From NCBI GenBank assembly GCA_030535395.1, contig JAUNLK010000010.1, positions 1 through 64,000 on the forward strand: a DNA stretch of 64,000 bases, written 5' to 3'. The DNA comes from Tissierellia bacterium. GTDB taxonomy: Bacteria > Bacillota > Clostridia > Tissierellales > Peptoniphilaceae. The notes below the pieces were generated by a model. It did not search any database and was not told the origin of the DNA. It saw only the letters and a program-made list of their open reading frames with translations. Positions 1-8,754 of this stretch are shown here, one piece after another; the first letter of the stretch is position 1; each line of letters starts with the position of its first letter. The translations under genes and the position numbers were made by a program.

Positions 1-115
1 AGCATCCACTTGTCAGTAACTAAATCTCATGTCCAGTTTTTGGGGTACACACCAGGCCGGGGGTGGGAAGTGAATTTCTTTGGGTATACATTTTTCCTAG
101 GAAGGAGTCGTAAGT

Positions 116-505
116 ATGAAGAAATGGCGTATGTATCTTTTTCGCGCCCTGGGCTTTTTCTTTCTGGGCCTGGGGATTGTCGGGGCGGCAGTGCCCCTGC
201 TGCCCTCCTTTATCTTCTTTCTCCTGGCGGCTCTGAGCTTTTCCAAGGCATCCCCCAAGCTGGGGGCCTGGTTCCGCTCCACCAAGTGGTACAGGGAAAA
301 TTTGGAGGACTATCTGTCGGGGAGGGGAATGACCAGGAAGGCCAAGATTCGGCTGATGATCACCCTGACTCTGATGATGTCCGTGGGCTTTGTCATCATG
401 GGCTCCAGGGGCATCTATGTGGGGGTCATCGTTCTCAGCATCGTCTGGCTCGGCCACATCCTCTACTTTCTCTTTGGCATCAAGACCCGCCCGGAGGAGG
501 CCTGA
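116..505 (+). CDS. DUF454 (YbaN-like) inner membrane protein
   Basis: A 129-residue membrane protein of the DUF454/YbaN family, function unknown. The N-terminal segment (about residues 8-45) is a strongly hydrophobic hairpin with the family-typical G-x-V-G-A-x-V-P-L-L-P motif, followed by F-x-x-L-A-A-x-x-F-x-K-x-S-P and a W-F pair; two more hydrophobic segments lie near residues 85-121. Length and motif order match complete family members. The ATG at 116 is preceded by an AAGGAG Shine-Dalgarno site. The gene stands alone: the next gene is on the opposite strand and a bidirectional terminator separates them. Family assignment is strong; no biochemical role can be inferred from context. Confidence 0.88.
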   Translation: MKKWRMYLFRALGFFFLGLGIVGAAVPLLPSFIFFLLAALSFSKASPKLGAWFRSTKWYRENLEDYLSGRGMTRKAKIRLMITLTLMMSVGFVIMGSRGIYVGVIVLSIVWLGHILYFLFGIKTRPEEA

Positions 506-516
506 GGCCTTCAAGG

Positions 517-553
517 CAAAACCCTCGAGATTTCTCTCGAGGGTCTTTTTTTG
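517..553. terminator. Bidirectional intrinsic terminator between DUF454 gene and stalk-domain gene
   Basis: Perfect 10-bp inverted repeat (521-530 with 535-544) around a TTTC loop, followed by a T-run on the + strand and preceded by an A-run that serves the convergent minus-strand gene. Confidence 0.9.
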
Positions 554-556
554 TTG

Positions 557-1495
557 CTATTGTTTTTTCAGGAGCTTTTCCATGAGGCCCCCCAGGAGAT
601 TGTCATTGAAGATGCTCAGGGGGTTTTCGCTCTCCTGGGAAAATTCCTCGTACTCTTGGCTGATTTCGTAGTTGCCATTTAGGGCCAGGGAGTCCAAAGC
701 CCTCCTCAGCTCGTCCCGATTGAAGCTGAGATAGAAGAACCGGGAGAGGGAGCTTGCGGCGGCTTGGGCATCGCTGTTTTCGTAGGCCCTGCGGTACTCG
801 TTGATGAGGCCGTAGCTGGAGCCGATGGTCCGGTGGTAGAGCTGGAAGAGGTCCTCGTAGCCCTTGGGGACCACCATGGCGTCCTTGCTATTGAGGAGGT
901 ACTCGATTTTCCGCTGGGCGCCGTCCAGCTCCTCCTCCATGGTGCCGTAGCCCTCGTTTTGAGCCGTGAGGATGGTGCGGAAGGCCCCGTCGTACTCCCG
1001 GAGATTGTGCTCCAGGAGGGTGAGGAAGAGGGCCTCCTCCGGGGGGAGTTTCCCATAGGGATCTGTCATGAGGAGGACGGTCCTACTGGGCTGGTCCCAC
1101 TGAATGTGGATGTTGAAGGCCTCGGAGATGGCCCTCAGGGGCACCATGGTCCGGTCCTGGTGCAAAATGGGGGCCACATCCAGGGGAATGGCTTTGCCAT
1201 CCACCGTCATGGTCTTTTCATTTACCGTGAGCTCCACCAAATTGGGGCCCAGAATGTAGACGGTCTTGCTCTTTTGGTCCCAGCGGACGGGGTGGTCCAA
1301 AGCCTGGGAGATGAAGCGAATGGGCACCAGGGTCCGGTCGTTTTTCAGTATGGGGGGCACATCGGTGGGGACTTTCTCTCCATTTAAAGTGATGGTGATG
1401 CTGGGCTCCTGAGCTTCAGGGGTGACCTTGGCCACTGCCCTTTGGGGGAGGAGACAGAGGAGCAGGAGAATGAGCAGGAGTTGTAGCTTTTTCAT
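557..1495 (-). CDS. Exported protein with copper-amine-oxidase-N-like stalk domain
   Basis: A 312-residue secreted protein. It opens with a signal peptide (KK, then a Leu-rich core ending near A-V-A, about residue 22). Residues about 30-145 form the copper amine oxidase N-terminal-like (stalk, PF07833-type) domain, recognisable by the repeated pattern I-x-V-N-G-K-x-x-x-x-D-V-x-P-I-L-x-x-D-R-T-x-V-P-x-R-x-I-S-x-A. The C-terminal 160 residues are predicted helical, rich in Glu/Tyr/Arg, and are not recognised. No catalytic amine oxidase domain is present, so this is a wall-facing or scaffolding protein, not an enzyme of that family. Start ATG has an AAGGAGGAATT Shine-Dalgarno. It follows the lipoprotein gene by 33 bases on the same strand and probably shares its transcript. 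Confidence 0.82.
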   Translation of the reverse strand: MKKLQLLLILLLLCLLPQRAVAKVTPEAQEPSITITLNGEKVPTDVPPILKNDRTLVPIRFISQALDHPVRWDQKSKTVYILGPNLVELTVNEKTMTVDGKAIPLDVAPILHQDRTMVPLRAISEAFNIHIQWDQPSRTVLLMTDPYGKLPPEEALFLTLLEHNLREYDGAFRTILTAQNEGYGTMEEELDGAQRKIEYLLNSKDAMVVPKGYEDLFQLYHRTIGSSYGLINEYRRAYENSDAQAAASSLSRFFYLSFNRDELRRALDSLALNGNYEISQEYEEFSQESENPLSIFNDNLLGGLMEKLLKKQ

Positions 1496-1528
1496 AATTC
1501 CTCCTTTTGGCCGTGGAAATCTCTCACT

Positions 1529-2152
1529 TTAGTCGTTCTCTTTGCCGTCACCGGCCTTGGCCTTTTTTTCATCTTCCTTGGCTTTTTTGGCCTTTTCCAG
1601 GTCCTCGGGGGCGTAGCGCTCCTGTACCGAGGTGAAGAAGGGGTCGTCGGTGCCGGTGATCTGGTAGATGCCGTGCTTCTTGTCCACGGGCTCGATGGTG
1701 CCGTCCTCGCCGTCGTGGTAGAAGATCATGTACTTGTTGTTGGCGGAGAGGCCCTCGGGGGCTTCGAATTCAATATTGGAGAGGGAGCCCTTGAAGTTTT
1801 GAACGATTCTCAGCTCCGTGCCTCCATTGGAGGAGGTGGCCAGTTCCACCAGGGAGATGTAGTCGGCATCGCGAATGAGGGCCCTTTGGATCTCCTCCTC
1901 CGTGCCGGTGACATAGATGCTCTCCTCTTCCTCGGGGGCCTTTTCCTCCTCGTTGCTCTCTTCCTTATTTTCCTCCTCGGGCTTCTCTTCGTCCTCGGGG
2001 GCCTCCCCTTGGGCCTTGTCCTTTTCCCCCTCGGTCTCCGTAGCGGCAGGGGCCTTGTTCCCTTCATTTTCCCCTGGGGCCGGGGTTTCCCCCTGGCCAC
2101 AGCCCACCAAGAGGAGGGCGGCGAGGGCCAGAGTCAGTGAGATTTTTTTCAT
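1529..2152 (-). CDS. Putative lipoprotein with Glu/Lys-rich linker, function unknown
   Basis: A 207-residue lipoprotein: signal peptide with lipobox L-V-G-C, making Cys18 the lipidation site. Residues about 20-78 are a low-complexity acidic linker (Glu/Pro/Ala/Lys), which would hold the folded part away from the membrane. Residues about 80-185 form a small globular domain with several beta-like segments that I do not recognise; the tail is again Lys/Glu-rich. The start lies one base after the stop of the aldo/keto reductase gene, with an AGGAAAGGA Shine-Dalgarno inside that gene's end, so the two are co-transcribed and probably translationally coupled. No function is assigned. Confidence 0.8.
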   Translation of the reverse strand: MKKISLTLALAALLLVGCGQGETPAPGENEGNKAPAATETEGEKDKAQGEAPEDEEKPEEENKEESNEEEKAPEEEESIYVTGTEEEIQRALIRDADYISLVELATSSNGGTELRIVQNFKGSLSNIEFEAPEGLSANNKYMIFYHDGEDGTIEPVDKKHGIYQITGTDDPFFTSVQERYAPEDLEKAKKAKEDEKKAKAGDGKEND

Positions 2153-2153
2153 T

Positions 2154-3302
2154 TTAGATCCTTTCCTGTGTCTGGGCCGTCAGGGCGGCGTGGGCATTTT
2201 TCAGCTGGTCTATAATGGGCAGATGTTGGGGGCAGACCCCCTCGCAGGCCCCGCAGGCGATGCACTGATCCTGACCGTGGCCCTCCTCCGAGAGTCTTTG
2301 ATAGCGAAGGCCATTGGCCTTTTCCTCGTAGACATAGAGATTGTTGTACTGGCTGAAGATTTCGGGGATCTCCACCCCCTGGGGACAGGGGAGGCAGTAC
2401 TTGCAATTGGTGCAGCCCACGCGAATCCTCTGGTCGTAGATCTCCTTGGCCTCTCGGAAGGTCTCTGCCAGTTCCCGGTGGTGGTCCCCCGCCTCCCAGT
2501 AGTCCGCGGCCCTGAGATTGTCCTCCACCTGGCTCATATTGCTCATGCCACTGAGGACCACGGAGACCTCGGGGCGGTTCCACAGCCAGGAGAGGGCCAG
2601 GGTGGCGGGGGAGTGCTGGGGATACTTCCCGAAGAGCTCCCGAATTTCCACGGGGGGATAGGCGAGTTTGCCCCCTTTCACCGGCTCCATAATCACCACG
2701 GAGATGCCCTTCTCGTGGGCGAGCTCCAGGCCCCTGAGACCCGCCTGGTGGTGGATGTCCATGTAGTTGAGCTGAATCTGGCAGAAGTCCCAGGGGTGGG
2801 CATTGAGGATCTCCTCAAAGACGTCGTAGTCGTCGTGGAAGGAAAAGCCCAGGTACTTGATCTTCCCCTCCTCCTTGGCCCGGGCCATATCGTCGAAGAC
2901 CCCCAGCTCTTGGATCTTCTTCCAGCGGTGGCGGTCCAGGGCGTGGAGGAGATAGAAGTCCACCCAGGAGGTCTTCAGCCGCTTAAGCTGTCTTTCCAAA
3001 AGCTGGTGGAAGTCCCCGGGCTTTTCTGCCAGCCACACGGGGCACTTGGTGGCCAGATACACATCCTCCCTGAGGCCCTCCTCCTGGAGGAATCGTCCGA
3101 CAAAATCCTCCGAGTTGCCCCCGTGATAGGGATAGGCGGTGTCGATGTAATTGACGCCCCCGGCGATGGCCGTTCGGAGGAGATCTCCGGCGGCCGCCTC
3201 ATCAATGACGGCATTGTCTCCTTGGACCACGGGCAGACGCATACAGCCAAAGCCCAATTGGGAGACGGAAATTTGATCTGGGGTAAAGAATCTGTTTTTC
3301 AT
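2154..3302 (-). CDS. Aldo/keto reductase with C-terminal 4Fe-4S ferredoxin-like domain
   Basis: A 382-residue protein combining an aldo/keto reductase TIM barrel with a C-terminal iron-sulfur extension. The AKR catalytic tetrad is visible: Asp and Tyr in N-Y-I-D-T-A-x-x-Y, Lys in L-A-T-K, and His in Y-L-L-H. The extension has two cysteine clusters, C-x2-C-x2-C-x3-C-P and C-x2-C-x2-C-x3-C-P, as expected for two 4Fe-4S centres. This two-domain type is common in anaerobic Bacillota and is usually annotated only as oxidoreductase; its substrate is unknown. It heads the three-gene minus-strand unit that continues into the lipoprotein and stalk-domain protein. A divergent extended -10 promoter lies just upstream. 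Confidence 0.93.
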   Translation of the reverse strand: MKNRFFTPDQISVSQLGFGCMRLPVVQGDNAVIDEAAAGDLLRTAIAGGVNYIDTAYPYHGGNSEDFVGRFLQEEGLREDVYLATKCPVWLAEKPGDFHQLLERQLKRLKTSWVDFYLLHALDRHRWKKIQELGVFDDMARAKEEGKIKYLGFSFHDDYDVFEEILNAHPWDFCQIQLNYMDIHHQAGLRGLELAHEKGISVVIMEPVKGGKLAYPPVEIRELFGKYPQHSPATLALSWLWNRPEVSVVLSGMSNMSQVEDNLRAADYWEAGDHHRELAETFREAKEIYDQRIRVGCTNCKYCLPCPQGVEIPEIFSQYNNLYVYEEKANGLRYQRLSEEGHGQDQCIACGACEGVCPQHLPIIDQLKNAHAALTAQTQERI

Positions 3303-3319
3303 GGGCCCTCCTTTCCTTC

Positions 3320-3328
3320 ATTATAGCA
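3320..3328 (-). promoter_or_regulatory. Extended -10 promoter of the aldo/keto reductase operon
   Basis: On the minus strand TGC-TATAAT is present, 18 bases before the reductase start; no good -35 match at 16-18 bases. It is back-to-back with the cca promoter about 50 bases away. Confidence 0.6.
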
Positions 3329-3376
3329 CTGGAAGGGCTTTCATGGGCCGGGGAAGAGAGAAGCCACCCCCCAACG

Positions 3377-3385
3377 TGGTATAAT
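3377..3385 (+). promoter_or_regulatory. Extended -10 promoter of cca
   Basis: TGG-TATAAT followed 22 bases later by the GTG start of cca. No convincing -35 box. Confidence 0.6.
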
Positions 3386-3407
3386 TTAAGGGAAAAGGGG
3401 GACGGCT

Positions 3408-4739
3408 GTGAAACTAAACGACGATCTACTGGAAATATTTTCGCGCTTTGAATCCGTGGGCTCCCGGGCCTATTTGGTGGGGGGCTGCGTCCGGGATGCC
3501 GTCATGGGGCGCCTCCCCCACGACTACGATCTCACCACCCCCCTCCTGCCCCAGGAGATAGAGGCACTGTTTTCCGACAAAAAATTATTCACCGTGGGGA
3601 AAAAATTTGGCACCATAGGGGTGGTCCTCTCCCAGGGGACCTACGAGATCACCACCTTTCGAGTGGACGGCAGCTATGAGGACCACCGGAGGCCCACGGA
3701 GGTGGCCTTCACCCCAAATCTCCGGGAGGACCTGGCCCGGCGGGACTTCACCATCAATGCCATGGCCTATCACCCAGAGGAGGGACTGGTGGACCCCTTC
3801 GGGGGCCGGAGGGACATTGAGCGGGCCGTCATCACCACGGTGGGAGATCCCCACCGGAGATTTTCCGAGGACGCCCTGAGGATCCTAAGGGCCCTGCGCT
3901 TTATGGGGCAGCTGAATTTTGAACTGGAGGAGCAGACTCGGCGGGCCATGGAGGAGGACCGGGCCGTCCTCCGGGGCCTCTCCCGGGAGCGGGTCCGGGA
4001 CGAGCTGGATCGCATCCTCCTCCAAGAGCGGCCCTCTCGGGTCCTCACGGAGATGGCAGAGCTCCACATTCTGGAGGAGGTCCTCCCCTCCCTGGTGGCC
4101 ACGGTGGACTTCGATCAGATGACCCCCTATCACGACAAGACCCTCTTCTGGCACATCGCCTGTGTGGTGGACCACGTGCCGGCCAAACTCCCCCTCCGCT
4201 ACGCGGCCCTCTTCCACGATGTGGCCAAGCCCCAGACCCTCTCCGTGGATCCCGAAACGGGCAGGGGCCACTTTTTTGGCCACGACACGGAGGGGGCAGC
4301 AGTGGCGGGGGAGGCCCTGAAACTCCTCCGCCACGCCAAGGACTTCACCCGGGAGGTGCAGCTCTACATTGAGGAGCACATGAAGGTGGCCCCGGTGATG
4401 ACCGACAAGGCCCTGCGGCGGCAGATTCGCCGGGTGGGGGAGGAGCACATCTTGGATCTCTACGCCCTTTTAAAGGCGGACATGGCCTGCACCAGAGAGG
4501 ACCGGGACATCTCCCTCTTGGAGGAGCGGGAGCGGCGGATTGTGGCCCTCATGAGAGAGGATGCCCACAGGCCCAAGAAGCTCGCTATTTCCGGCAGGGA
4601 CCTTCTGGACATGGGCTACCGCCAGGGTCCCGAGATGGGCAGGGTCCTGGCCAAGCTCCAGGACATTGCCACGGGAGAGCCCGAAAAAAACACCAGGGAG
4701 CATCTCACCGCCCTGGCCCTTCAGTGGAAGGGGCTCTAG
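3408..4739 (+). CDS. cca: CCA tRNA nucleotidyltransferase
   Basis: A 443-residue class II CCA-adding enzyme, which adds or repairs the 3' CCA of tRNAs. The nucleotidyltransferase head shows V-G-G-C-V-R-D followed by D39-x-D41, then the family blocks R-R-D-F-T-I-N-A-M-A and the E-D-x-L-R-I-L-R-A-x-R-F motif near residue 150. A C-terminal HD-type domain (A-L-F-H-D-V-A-K-P around residue 270) is present, as in many bacterial members. The start is a GTG at 3408 because homology begins immediately and no upstream in-frame ATG exists. It stands between the reductase operon (divergent) and glmM, which has its own promoter. Confidence 0.95.
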   Translation: MKLNDDLLEIFSRFESVGSRAYLVGGCVRDAVMGRLPHDYDLTTPLLPQEIEALFSDKKLFTVGKKFGTIGVVLSQGTYEITTFRVDGSYEDHRRPTEVAFTPNLREDLARRDFTINAMAYHPEEGLVDPFGGRRDIERAVITTVGDPHRRFSEDALRILRALRFMGQLNFELEEQTRRAMEEDRAVLRGLSRERVRDELDRILLQERPSRVLTEMAELHILEEVLPSLVATVDFDQMTPYHDKTLFWHIACVVDHVPAKLPLRYAALFHDVAKPQTLSVDPETGRGHFFGHDTEGAAVAGEALKLLRHAKDFTREVQLYIEEHMKVAPVMTDKALRRQIRRVGEEHILDLYALLKADMACTREDRDISLLEERERRIVALMREDAHRPKKLAISGRDLLDMGYRQGPEMGRVLAKLQDIATGEPEKNTREHLTALALQWKGL

Positions 4740-4744
4740 ATTTT

Positions 4745-4753
4745 TGGTATAAT
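4745..4753 (+). promoter_or_regulatory. Extended -10 promoter of glmM-degV
   Basis: TGG-TATAAT begins six bases after the cca stop. The leader of about 83 bases contains a GC-rich hairpin (4788-4811, GGGG/CCCC outer and CCCT/AGGG inner pairs) before the glmM Shine-Dalgarno GGACGTGAT. Confidence 0.6.
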
Positions 4754-4842
4754 ATATTCACCCAATTTTGACCTTTTAGCAGATTACGGGGCCCTCTTCA
4801 GGGGTCGCCCCTTCAAAAATAAATAAAAATGGACGTGATAAC

Positions 4843-6204
4843 ATGTCAACAGATCATACAAAAAGACAGAAGCTCTTCGGCACCGATGGCATTCGGGGCC
4901 TTGCCAATGAGGAGCTCACCCCGGAAGTGAGCTTTCGCACCGGCCAGGCCTGCGGGGTCTATATCAAGCAGTCGGACCGCCCCTTTGTCCTCATTGGAAG
5001 GGACACCCGGATCTCCGGGGAGATGATTGCATCGGGCCTCATCCACGGCCTCACCAGTGTGGGGGTGGATGTGGTGGATTTGGGGGTGCTGCCCACTCCG
5101 GCGGTGGCCTATTTGGTCCGGAAGTACGAGGCAGCGGCGGGGATTGTGGTCTCCGCCTCCCACAATCCCTATCCCTACAATGGCATTAAAATTTTTGACG
5201 CCACCGGCTACAAACTCCCCGACGAGGCGGAGGAGGTCCTGGAGGCCATGATTTTGGATCCGGAATTTAAGCCCCACCTGGCCCAGGGAAAAGCCGTGGG
5301 GAGAATCCGCCACGATTTTCCCGGAGTGGTGGACTATATGGACTATCTCAAGGGCTTTTCCACCGGCAGGCGAGAGCTCAAGGTGGTGGTGGACTGCGCC
5401 AATGGGGCCCTCTCTGAAATTGCAGGGGAGGTCCTCGAGGCCTTTGCCACGGAGGTCATTGTCACCTCAGCATCGCCCAATGGCTGCAATATCAACGACG
5501 GCTGCGGCTCCACCCACCCCGAGGTCATTCGGGCCCTGGTGAAGGAGCACGGGGCCCAGGTGGGCTTTTCCTTTGACGGCGATGCCGACCGCATTGTGGC
5601 CGTGGACGAACTGGGAGAGGTGGTGGATGGCGACCACATCCTCGCCATTACCGCCCACCACTTAAAGAGCCAGGGCCTCTTGGCCAAGGACACCATTGTG
5701 GGCACGGTAATGAGCAATATTGGCCTGGACGAATTTGCCCAAAAGCACGGCATGAAGCTGGTGAAGACCAAAGTGGGGGACCGCTATGTCCTGGAGGCCA
5801 TGCGTAGGGAGGGCTATGTCCTGGGGGGCGAGCAGTCGGGCCACATCATCTTCAGCCAGTACAATACCACCGGGGACGGCCTGGCCACGGGCCTCCACCT
5901 CCTGGAGGTCCTGGACCGCACGGGCATGTCCATGAGCGCCCTCAATCAAATGATGACCAGCTATCCCCAGGTTCTGGTCAATGCCAAGGTGGCCAATGGC
6001 AAAAAGCACGACTACAATCACCATGGGGGCATCCAGGAGGCCATCCGCAAAATGGAGGCCAAATTTGAGGGCACGGGTCGAGTTCTCATTCGCCCTTCGG
6101 GAACGGAGCCTTTGGTCCGGGTGATGCTGGAGGGGGAGAATGAGGAAGTGTTGCGCAGGGAAGCCGAGAAATTGGCCCAGTACATTGAGGAGGAACTAGC
6201 TTAA
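4843..6204 (+). CDS. glmM: Phosphoglucosamine mutase
   Basis: A 453-residue enzyme converting glucosamine-6-phosphate to glucosamine-1-phosphate for UDP-GlcNAc and hence peptidoglycan synthesis. Recognisable blocks are F-G-T-D-G-I-R-G at the N-terminus, the phosphoserine loop S-A-S-H-N-P with Ser106 as the predicted phosphorylated residue, the metal loop D-G-D-A-D-R, the sugar-binding G-E-Q-S-G-H-I, and the phosphate-binding R-P-S-G-T-E-P near the C-terminus. Length is normal. The adjacent degV start overlaps the stop codon by one base, so both are in one operon. No glmS ribozyme or other regulatory RNA was recognised in the leader. Confidence 0.97.
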   Translation: MSTDHTKRQKLFGTDGIRGLANEELTPEVSFRTGQACGVYIKQSDRPFVLIGRDTRISGEMIASGLIHGLTSVGVDVVDLGVLPTPAVAYLVRKYEAAAGIVVSASHNPYPYNGIKIFDATGYKLPDEAEEVLEAMILDPEFKPHLAQGKAVGRIRHDFPGVVDYMDYLKGFSTGRRELKVVVDCANGALSEIAGEVLEAFATEVIVTSASPNGCNINDGCGSTHPEVIRALVKEHGAQVGFSFDGDADRIVAVDELGEVVDGDHILAITAHHLKSQGLLAKDTIVGTVMSNIGLDEFAQKHGMKLVKTKVGDRYVLEAMRREGYVLGGEQSGHIIFSQYNTTGDGLATGLHLLEVLDRTGMSMSALNQMMTSYPQVLVNAKVANGKKHDYNHHGGIQEAIRKMEAKFEGTGRVLIRPSGTEPLVRVMLEGENEEVLRREAEKLAQYIEEELA

Positions 6205-7046
6205 TGGGGTACAAAATTATTTCCGACACCGGGGCCGATTTCACCCCGGAGATGCAGGAGGCCATGGGGCTCACCTACATTCCCTTTAAAATCGATTTGG
6301 ACCAGGAGGAGTATGTGGACAACTGGGACTTGAATCTCGAGACCCTCTACCAGCACATGACCGCCAGTCCCAATCCCGTGAGGACGGCCTGTCCCTCCCC
6401 TCTGGACTACGAAAAGAGCGTGGGGGAGGGGGAGGAAACGGTGTTCATTGTCACCATCACCAGCAAACTCTCCGGCTCCTACAATGCCGCCAAACTGGCC
6501 GCTGAAAAGCTCCTGGAGAAATTTCCCCAGCGAAAAATTTTCGTCATCGACTCCAAGACCGCCTCGGCCGGCCAGACCAATGTGGTCCTCAAGCTCTATG
6601 AACTGGTGAAGGGGGGCCTGGCCACGGAGGAAATCCTGGAGAAAATCCAAAACTACATCGAAGAGCAGAGCACCTACTTCATCCTCCACGATATGAGCAA
6701 TTTGGTGAAAAACGGCCGCATCCCCAAGACGGCGGGCTTCGCCCTCAAGGCCCTGAATATCAATCCCATTATGACGGAGAAGGACGGGGAGATTGAGCTC
6801 TTCCAGATCAACCGGGGCTTCAAGCGGGGCCTGGTGAAACTGGCCGGTCAAATTGTCAAGGAATTGGAGGGCCGCAGTGTGGAATTTCTCACCATCACCC
6901 ACGCCGGGGCCCAGGCCGACGCCGAGTTTTTGAAGAAGAAAGTGGTGGAGAAAATCGGGGACAAAATCCCCAAGATCAACATCATCCAAACCAAGGGCCT
7001 CTCCAGTTCCTACGCCAATGTGGGGGGGATTGTGGTTGGTCTGTAA
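6204..7046 (+). CDS. DegV family fatty-acid-binding protein
   Basis: A 280-residue DegV protein. The family start K-I-I-S-D-T-G-A-D-x-T and the T-I-T-S-K-L-S-G-S-Y-N block that binds the carboxylate head group of a fatty acid are both present, as is the D-S-K-x-A-S-A-G-Q motif. Family members such as FakB bind a fatty acid for the FakA kinase in exogenous fatty acid use; no fakA is in this window, so the specific role is an inference. The ATG shares its A with the glmM stop codon (TAATG), giving tight coupling to glmM. Confidence 0.92.
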   Translation: MGYKIISDTGADFTPEMQEAMGLTYIPFKIDLDQEEYVDNWDLNLETLYQHMTASPNPVRTACPSPLDYEKSVGEGEETVFIVTITSKLSGSYNAAKLAAEKLLEKFPQRKIFVIDSKTASAGQTNVVLKLYELVKGGLATEEILEKIQNYIEEQSTYFILHDMSNLVKNGRIPKTAGFALKALNINPIMTEKDGEIELFQINRGFKRGLVKLAGQIVKELEGRSVEFLTITHAGAQADAEFLKKKVVEKIGDKIPKINIIQTKGLSSSYANVGGIVVGL

Positions 7047-7050
7047 AATC

Positions 7051-7079
7051 TTGCACAAATTGGCGAATTCAGGTAAGAT
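7051..7079 (+). promoter_or_regulatory. Sigma-A-type promoter of tuf
   Basis: TTGCAC (7051-7056), 17-base spacer, TAAGAT (7074-7079), followed by a leader of about 30 bases and the Shine-Dalgarno AGGAGG before ATG 7117. No terminator is seen between degV and this promoter. Confidence 0.65.
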
Positions 7080-7116
7080 ACAAATAGTTTACATTCAATG
7101 ATTCAGGAGGAGACTC

Positions 7117-8310
<1,194 letters not shown>

Positions 8311-8320
8311 TTGATCTTAC

Positions 8321-8349
8321 AAAGAGAGCCCCTCAGGGGCTCTTTTTTG
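8321..8349 (+). terminator. tuf terminator
   Basis: GC-rich hairpin AGAGCCCC/GGGGCTCT with a TC-A loop followed by a T-run, 11 bases after the tuf stop. Confidence 0.92.
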
Positions 8350-8670
8350 TATGCGCAAATTATGGCCAGGGCCCTGGCCGATGGGGATTTCCGGGCCCTC
8401 ATCACCACCAAGAATTATCAGACCACAAGGACTCTGGATCACCCCGAGGGGATTGTCCTCACCAGCACGGTACTGGGGGCCGTGGAGGGAGAGGAGCTGG
8501 GGCAGCTCACCCTCTTAGGGGGCAAGAGCGGCTTCACCGAGGCCTCGGGCCAGTGTTGGGGGAGTCTGTGGCGCAAGGGCCAGGGGGAGTACATTGTGGT
8601 GGTCTTGGGCTGTCCCCCCCAGGGGAGGGAGCACATCGACACCACATTGGAGCTCATGGACTCCATTTAA
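8350..8670 (+). pseudogene. 3' remnant of a D-alanyl-D-alanine carboxypeptidase (peptidase S11)
   Basis: An open stretch of about 107 codons begins inside the tuf terminator and ends at TAA 8670. Its product resembles only the last third of S11 (DacA/DacF-type) penicillin-binding carboxypeptidases: the helix around Y-A-Q-I-M-A-R-A-L, then L-G-G-K-S-G-F-T-E-A-S-G-Q-C matching the K-T-G active-site block with Thr changed to Ser, then the Y-I-V-V-V-L-G-x-P strand and a final H-I-D-T-T-L-E-L-M-D helix. The catalytic S-x-x-K and S-x-N motifs, signal peptide and any Shine-Dalgarno are missing; the first in-frame ATG is at 8362. I read it as a truncated gene left after rearrangement next to tuf. A functional short protein is the less likely alternative. 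Confidence 0.62.
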
Positions 8671-8699
8671 AGGAATGGGAACAAATTTAGGGAGCTTTC

Positions 8700-8729
8700 T
8701 TGTGCACGGGGAAAATTTTTCGTTATAAT
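8700..8729 (+). promoter_or_regulatory. Promoter of the CBS/CorC-type gene
   Basis: TTGTGC (8700-8705), 18-base spacer, TATAAT (8724-8729), with the start codon 25 bases further on. Confidence 0.65.
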
Positions 8730-8754
8730 AAAGAATAACGAAATGGAGGTACCT

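Noticed and set aside
557-1495. Copper amine oxidase enzyme
   Set aside because: Only the non-catalytic N-terminal-like stalk domain is present; the topaquinone-bearing domain is absent.
4754-4842. Possible glmS-type ribozyme or other riboswitch in the glmM leader
   Set aside because: Only a short GC-rich hairpin is present; none of the conserved glmS core or other riboswitch motifs is seen, and glmM is not the usual target.
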